From the NCBI GenBank assembly GCA_008360975.2, contig CM039183.1, positions 83,364,350 through 83,428,349 on the forward strand: 64,000 bases of DNA. Direction: 5' to 3'. A program made the translations under genes and the position numbers. The stretch's first letter is position 1. Every line of letters begins with the position of its first letter. Shown piece after piece: positions 60,847 through 64,000 of this stretch. A model generated the notes under the pieces. The model saw only the letters and a program-made list of their open reading frames with translations. It was not told the origin of the DNA and ran no database searches. The DNA is from Lichenostomus cassidix. Its lineage: Eukaryota > Chordata > Aves > Passeriformes > Meliphagidae.

Positions 60847-63328
60847 TTTTATATGTAAATACTGTAGATCCAACAGTGATTTGGAAAGTGAAGCTGCAGC
60901 TTTTTTGTAAGGAGATGGTGAAGCTGTGGTTCACTGGTAAGCCCTGGAGTTCTCCAGGCTCTGAGCTCAAGGATGCTCTGGAAACATACTCCCAGGACTG
61001 ACACAAGCATATTACTGGTTGGCTATGTTGAAATCGGGATTTTGGAAAATCAGATCTATCTGTGTTTGTCAGTTGAGCAGAAATACAAGGATGTAAAGCC
61101 CATTTTATTTATTCATATGTCTGCATTCAGAAAAGCCTGCAGAAGCTTGGTGGTCCTGTGGGGTTTTGGGCAGCCCCACGAGGTTTGTTGATGGCAGAGC
61201 TACACAGGCAGCCTGGTACAAGAACCACCAGGAGTGTGCTTGTGTGTCCAGCTGTTTCCTGAAACCTCAAAGGCATTCTGTAAACTGCCCAGGGGGTGGA
61301 TGTGTGATATGAAGCATCCTTCCCATGCACACAGACCTAGCTAAATCCTCGCTTCATTTACTTCATTAGGCTTTGAGGATTTATCGACCTTAGCAGGTTC
61401 TTGTAAATGAATGACCTGTTTTACATTTTTTAGCAGATAGCCGATACTCTTTGTGAATCGGTTTATGGTGTGTGTTTGACATGTAGGATTACCTTATCTC
61501 TGGGGGGCTGAAGCTTTTAAGAAAAACCTTTTCTTACCCTTAATCTAATATTTGCTTCTCCTGATACAGAGGTACTCTTACTAATCACTCTAATTATATA
61601 GAATATACAAAGCCTGCTTTGCTAGTTTCCTACTTGATGGCTCATTGTAGGTATAATCCAGCAAAGAAGCTGTTCCTGTGCTACTCTGTGCTCTGCAACT
61701 AGAAGAGAGCCATTTTGATTATTTATGGTTATACTTTTTATATATTCTATATATTTCAGTATTTATTTCGAATAAATGTGACCTTAGCCCTACTCCATAT
61801 TTACTTTTATTCTTCCCTTAAAATACAATAAAATTGCAATAACATTTATTCATACGAATTTTTTAAATATTCTCAAGTCACTGATGGAATCAAAACCTGA
61901 TGTGGGGAACCATTCCTTTCCAGTTTTATAAGAACCTGAAAAGTTGTCAGCAAAGAGCCTATATAACCAATATTCAATAAAAAGAAGGGGTGCAAGCGAA
62001 GAAACATCCATGAATATGGGTTATAATACCCAGAAAAGAGTCTGAAGTGAATGAGATGACATCATTTCAGGATGACACAAGTTCATAATAAAAAAAACAA
62101 AAGGCTATAGAATTTCCAAATAATCTAACAACACTGTTAAAACGTCACATAATGAAAGATTAAATTGAATGTAGGGCAGATAGTTGCTGTTAAATTAACT
62201 GATAGAAATGCAAGGCAGAAGGCAGCTCTCTCTGCCTCTGCACTACAGTACTCTAAATCAAATAAATCATAAGAAAGAACATGAGCACCACCATGGATAT
62301 TTCATTGAAAAATTTCAACAGGAAATAAGAAAGCAGATCAAATAAATGTTAAGCTGTAATAAGAAGGGGACAAAGAATAGTACCAAATCAAAAGAAGACC
62401 AAATGCTTCTGCAAGTCACTGGACCCCTATTAACTAATGTAGAAGGAGGTCTCTAGGGTGTATAGTTTCAAATACTCCAGCTAAAAACACTATAGCTGAA
62501 ACCAGAAAAAAGGATACTATTAAAAATATGCATGGAAAGCTTTCTTCTATGTGAGGGAGCTTTTAAAAGTTAGGACAGGAAAATGAGCAAGCATATAATG
62601 CAGAAAATAGGGTAGAAATTGAAGTCTGCTACTGATGCTTTCATACTTAAGAAAAGAAACCACCCTTGTAGACATCAGAAATTGCTCAAAGATAATTCTT
62701 GTCCATGAATTATCCAACTGTCATGTTGAATTCACCACCACAAACCACTCTTGAAAGCTAAGCAATAATTAGATATTTCTGTGACGAATAGAGCAAGTGG
62801 GCTTTATCAGTCTCTGATGCACTGCCACATGATGGGGAAGGGCTCCACAGTTGTATCACAGTCCCTGGCATGCCACAGCTGCCAGCAGCCCTAATGAGAT
62901 TAACTGTTGCCGTGTTGGCCAAGATGAAAAATGCACGAGGCAAATATGCCTTCCTGTTCTCCATGGCTCACAGTGAAGAACAGTAGTTGCTTGGCCTTCT
63001 TTTTGGAGCTACAAAGCTTAAGACCAAACATGCTGTGCAGAAACAGTTTGCTGCTGGCCATGCCTGGAGGCAAAAAAACCTGGATACAATTGGCCTGATT
63101 GGGTATAGTGCAACTCCTCAGGTTTCTGCCAAGCACAGTTGTCATTTACTCTTCTGGGAGGGGATAGGAATATATAACCACTTAGTCATTGTGTATTCTC
63201 TTTGAAATTTTTTTTTTCTAATATTCAGATTGCTGGAGCCTGGTGTGAATTTTAAATTAAGGAACTAGAGGGGGAGAATGCATTTCTTTTTGTTAATGGC
63301 TTTTCCTTTCAAGCCACATTATTATTCA

Positions 63329-63338
63329 GTTGCCATGG
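63329..63338. promoter_or_regulatory. X-box-like site (RFX half sites)
   Basis: GTTGCCATGG matches the left arm and spacer of the RFX X-box consensus GTTGCCATGGTAAC; the right arm reads TTTATC and is poor. Not near a known promoter. Confidence 0.3.
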
Positions 63339-64000
63339 TTTATCTGATTTTGTAAAGTACCCAGGGAGATGTGACAATGATTGGGTACTTAGAAATACAC
63401 TGATAGATCCACAGAGCCTATCTGTGAAGGGTAGAATATTAACATTTTCCATGTTGACTACCTACTGCCTTGGTCAGCTAAAATCAGGATCCTTTTCCCC
63501 TTATGTGTTGAGTAAATTAGATAATTGACTTGTAACAAATGTCACTTTCTACCGTAAAACTATTTACTGTCACAATTCCTGCTTAACCAGAAAAGAACAG
63601 ACTCAGCAGAACTACTCCTCCTTTGGAAGCAAACATGTATTTTTAAAGTAAAAAACAAATGTTGATTTCAAATGTAAACTTCCCAGTGCTTGCTCTTGTT
63701 TTGTGTTGTTCTTGCTTTAAAAGCTGCATTTGTTAACTCCCCTGCACTCTGCACTCGTTAAGACAGCATGTGCATGGTAAAGCTTTGTGCACTTCATTTC
63801 CCACAGCTGTCTCCAGAGCCCACTGGTCCGCTGCAATCTTGACATCTTATTTACAAGTTCTTTGTGTGGGATAAAAAAAAAACCCAACACTCAGAAGAGG
63901 ATGTTTGAGTTTTTGACCAGGATATGTACGTGGGACCACAAATCCAGCACGAATCCAGCATGCTTCACCCCAAACAGCTTTTGTCGATGCCAGCAAGAAT

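Larger units (their letters stand above)
60118..64000. other. Intergenic to window end, no supported gene
   Basis: Contains a (TACATA)n microsatellite, a perfect hairpin at 60,820-60,846 and AT-rich stretches that look like possible conserved elements (61.37-61.85 and 63.24-63.56 kb). No recognised exon. Confidence 0.5.

Noticed and set aside
60508..60910. Open frames with Thr-Tyr or His-Ile repeats
   Set aside because: Produced by the TACATA microsatellite.
1..64000. CRISPR arrays, operons, prophage, tRNA or rRNA genes
   Set aside because: None seen. The sequence is vertebrate nuclear DNA; repeats present are CR1, LTRs and microsatellites.

Overview
The window looks like avian nuclear DNA, probably from a songbird. 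The evidence is five to seven CR1 LINE fragments with the typical CR1 3' end, together with solo LTRs whose text I recognise, from memory only, as common in passerine genomes. Base composition is about 40% G+C, introns have GT-AG borders, and nothing bacterial is present.

Only one protein-coding gene is supported: the 3' part of OGFRL1 (opioid growth factor receptor-like 1) on the + strand at 1168-4435. Four exons (1168-1246, 1338-1404, 1547-1692, 3676-4435) join in frame into 349 residues. These carry most of the OGFr_N-type domain and a hydrophilic Lys/Glu/Ser-rich tail. The first exons and the promoter lie upstream of base 1. The last intron carries an antisense CR1. The 3' UTR has near polyadenylation signals at 4744 and 5015, and distal signals out to about 10.7 kb that would fit a long alternative 3' UTR.

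From about 11 kb to 64 kb I find no convincing exon, so I read this as a gene desert. In other amniotes the region downstream of OGFRL1 leads towards RIMS1 through a long intergenic stretch; this is knowledge, not seen here. The desert holds: an uncharacterised 198-codon open frame (16.7-17.3 kb, minus); a ~500-bp polypyrimidine tract with (CCCTT)n arms (17,990-18,491); a CR1 5' part with an LTR-like insertion (21.66-23.67 kb); a cluster of LTRs at 24.6-32.9 kb, two with matching 5-bp target duplications; CR1 copies at 33.6, 41.1, 57.7 and 59.9 kb; short microsatellites; a G-quadruplex candidate (26,949); and AT-rich stretches that may be conserved regulatory elements (about 51.6-52.1, 61.37-61.85, 63.24-63.56 kb).

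I did not find a new multi-gene system. The most notable items are the (CCCTT/AAGGG)n tract, the two LTR families present in opposite orientations, and the possible extended OGFRL1 3' UTR.
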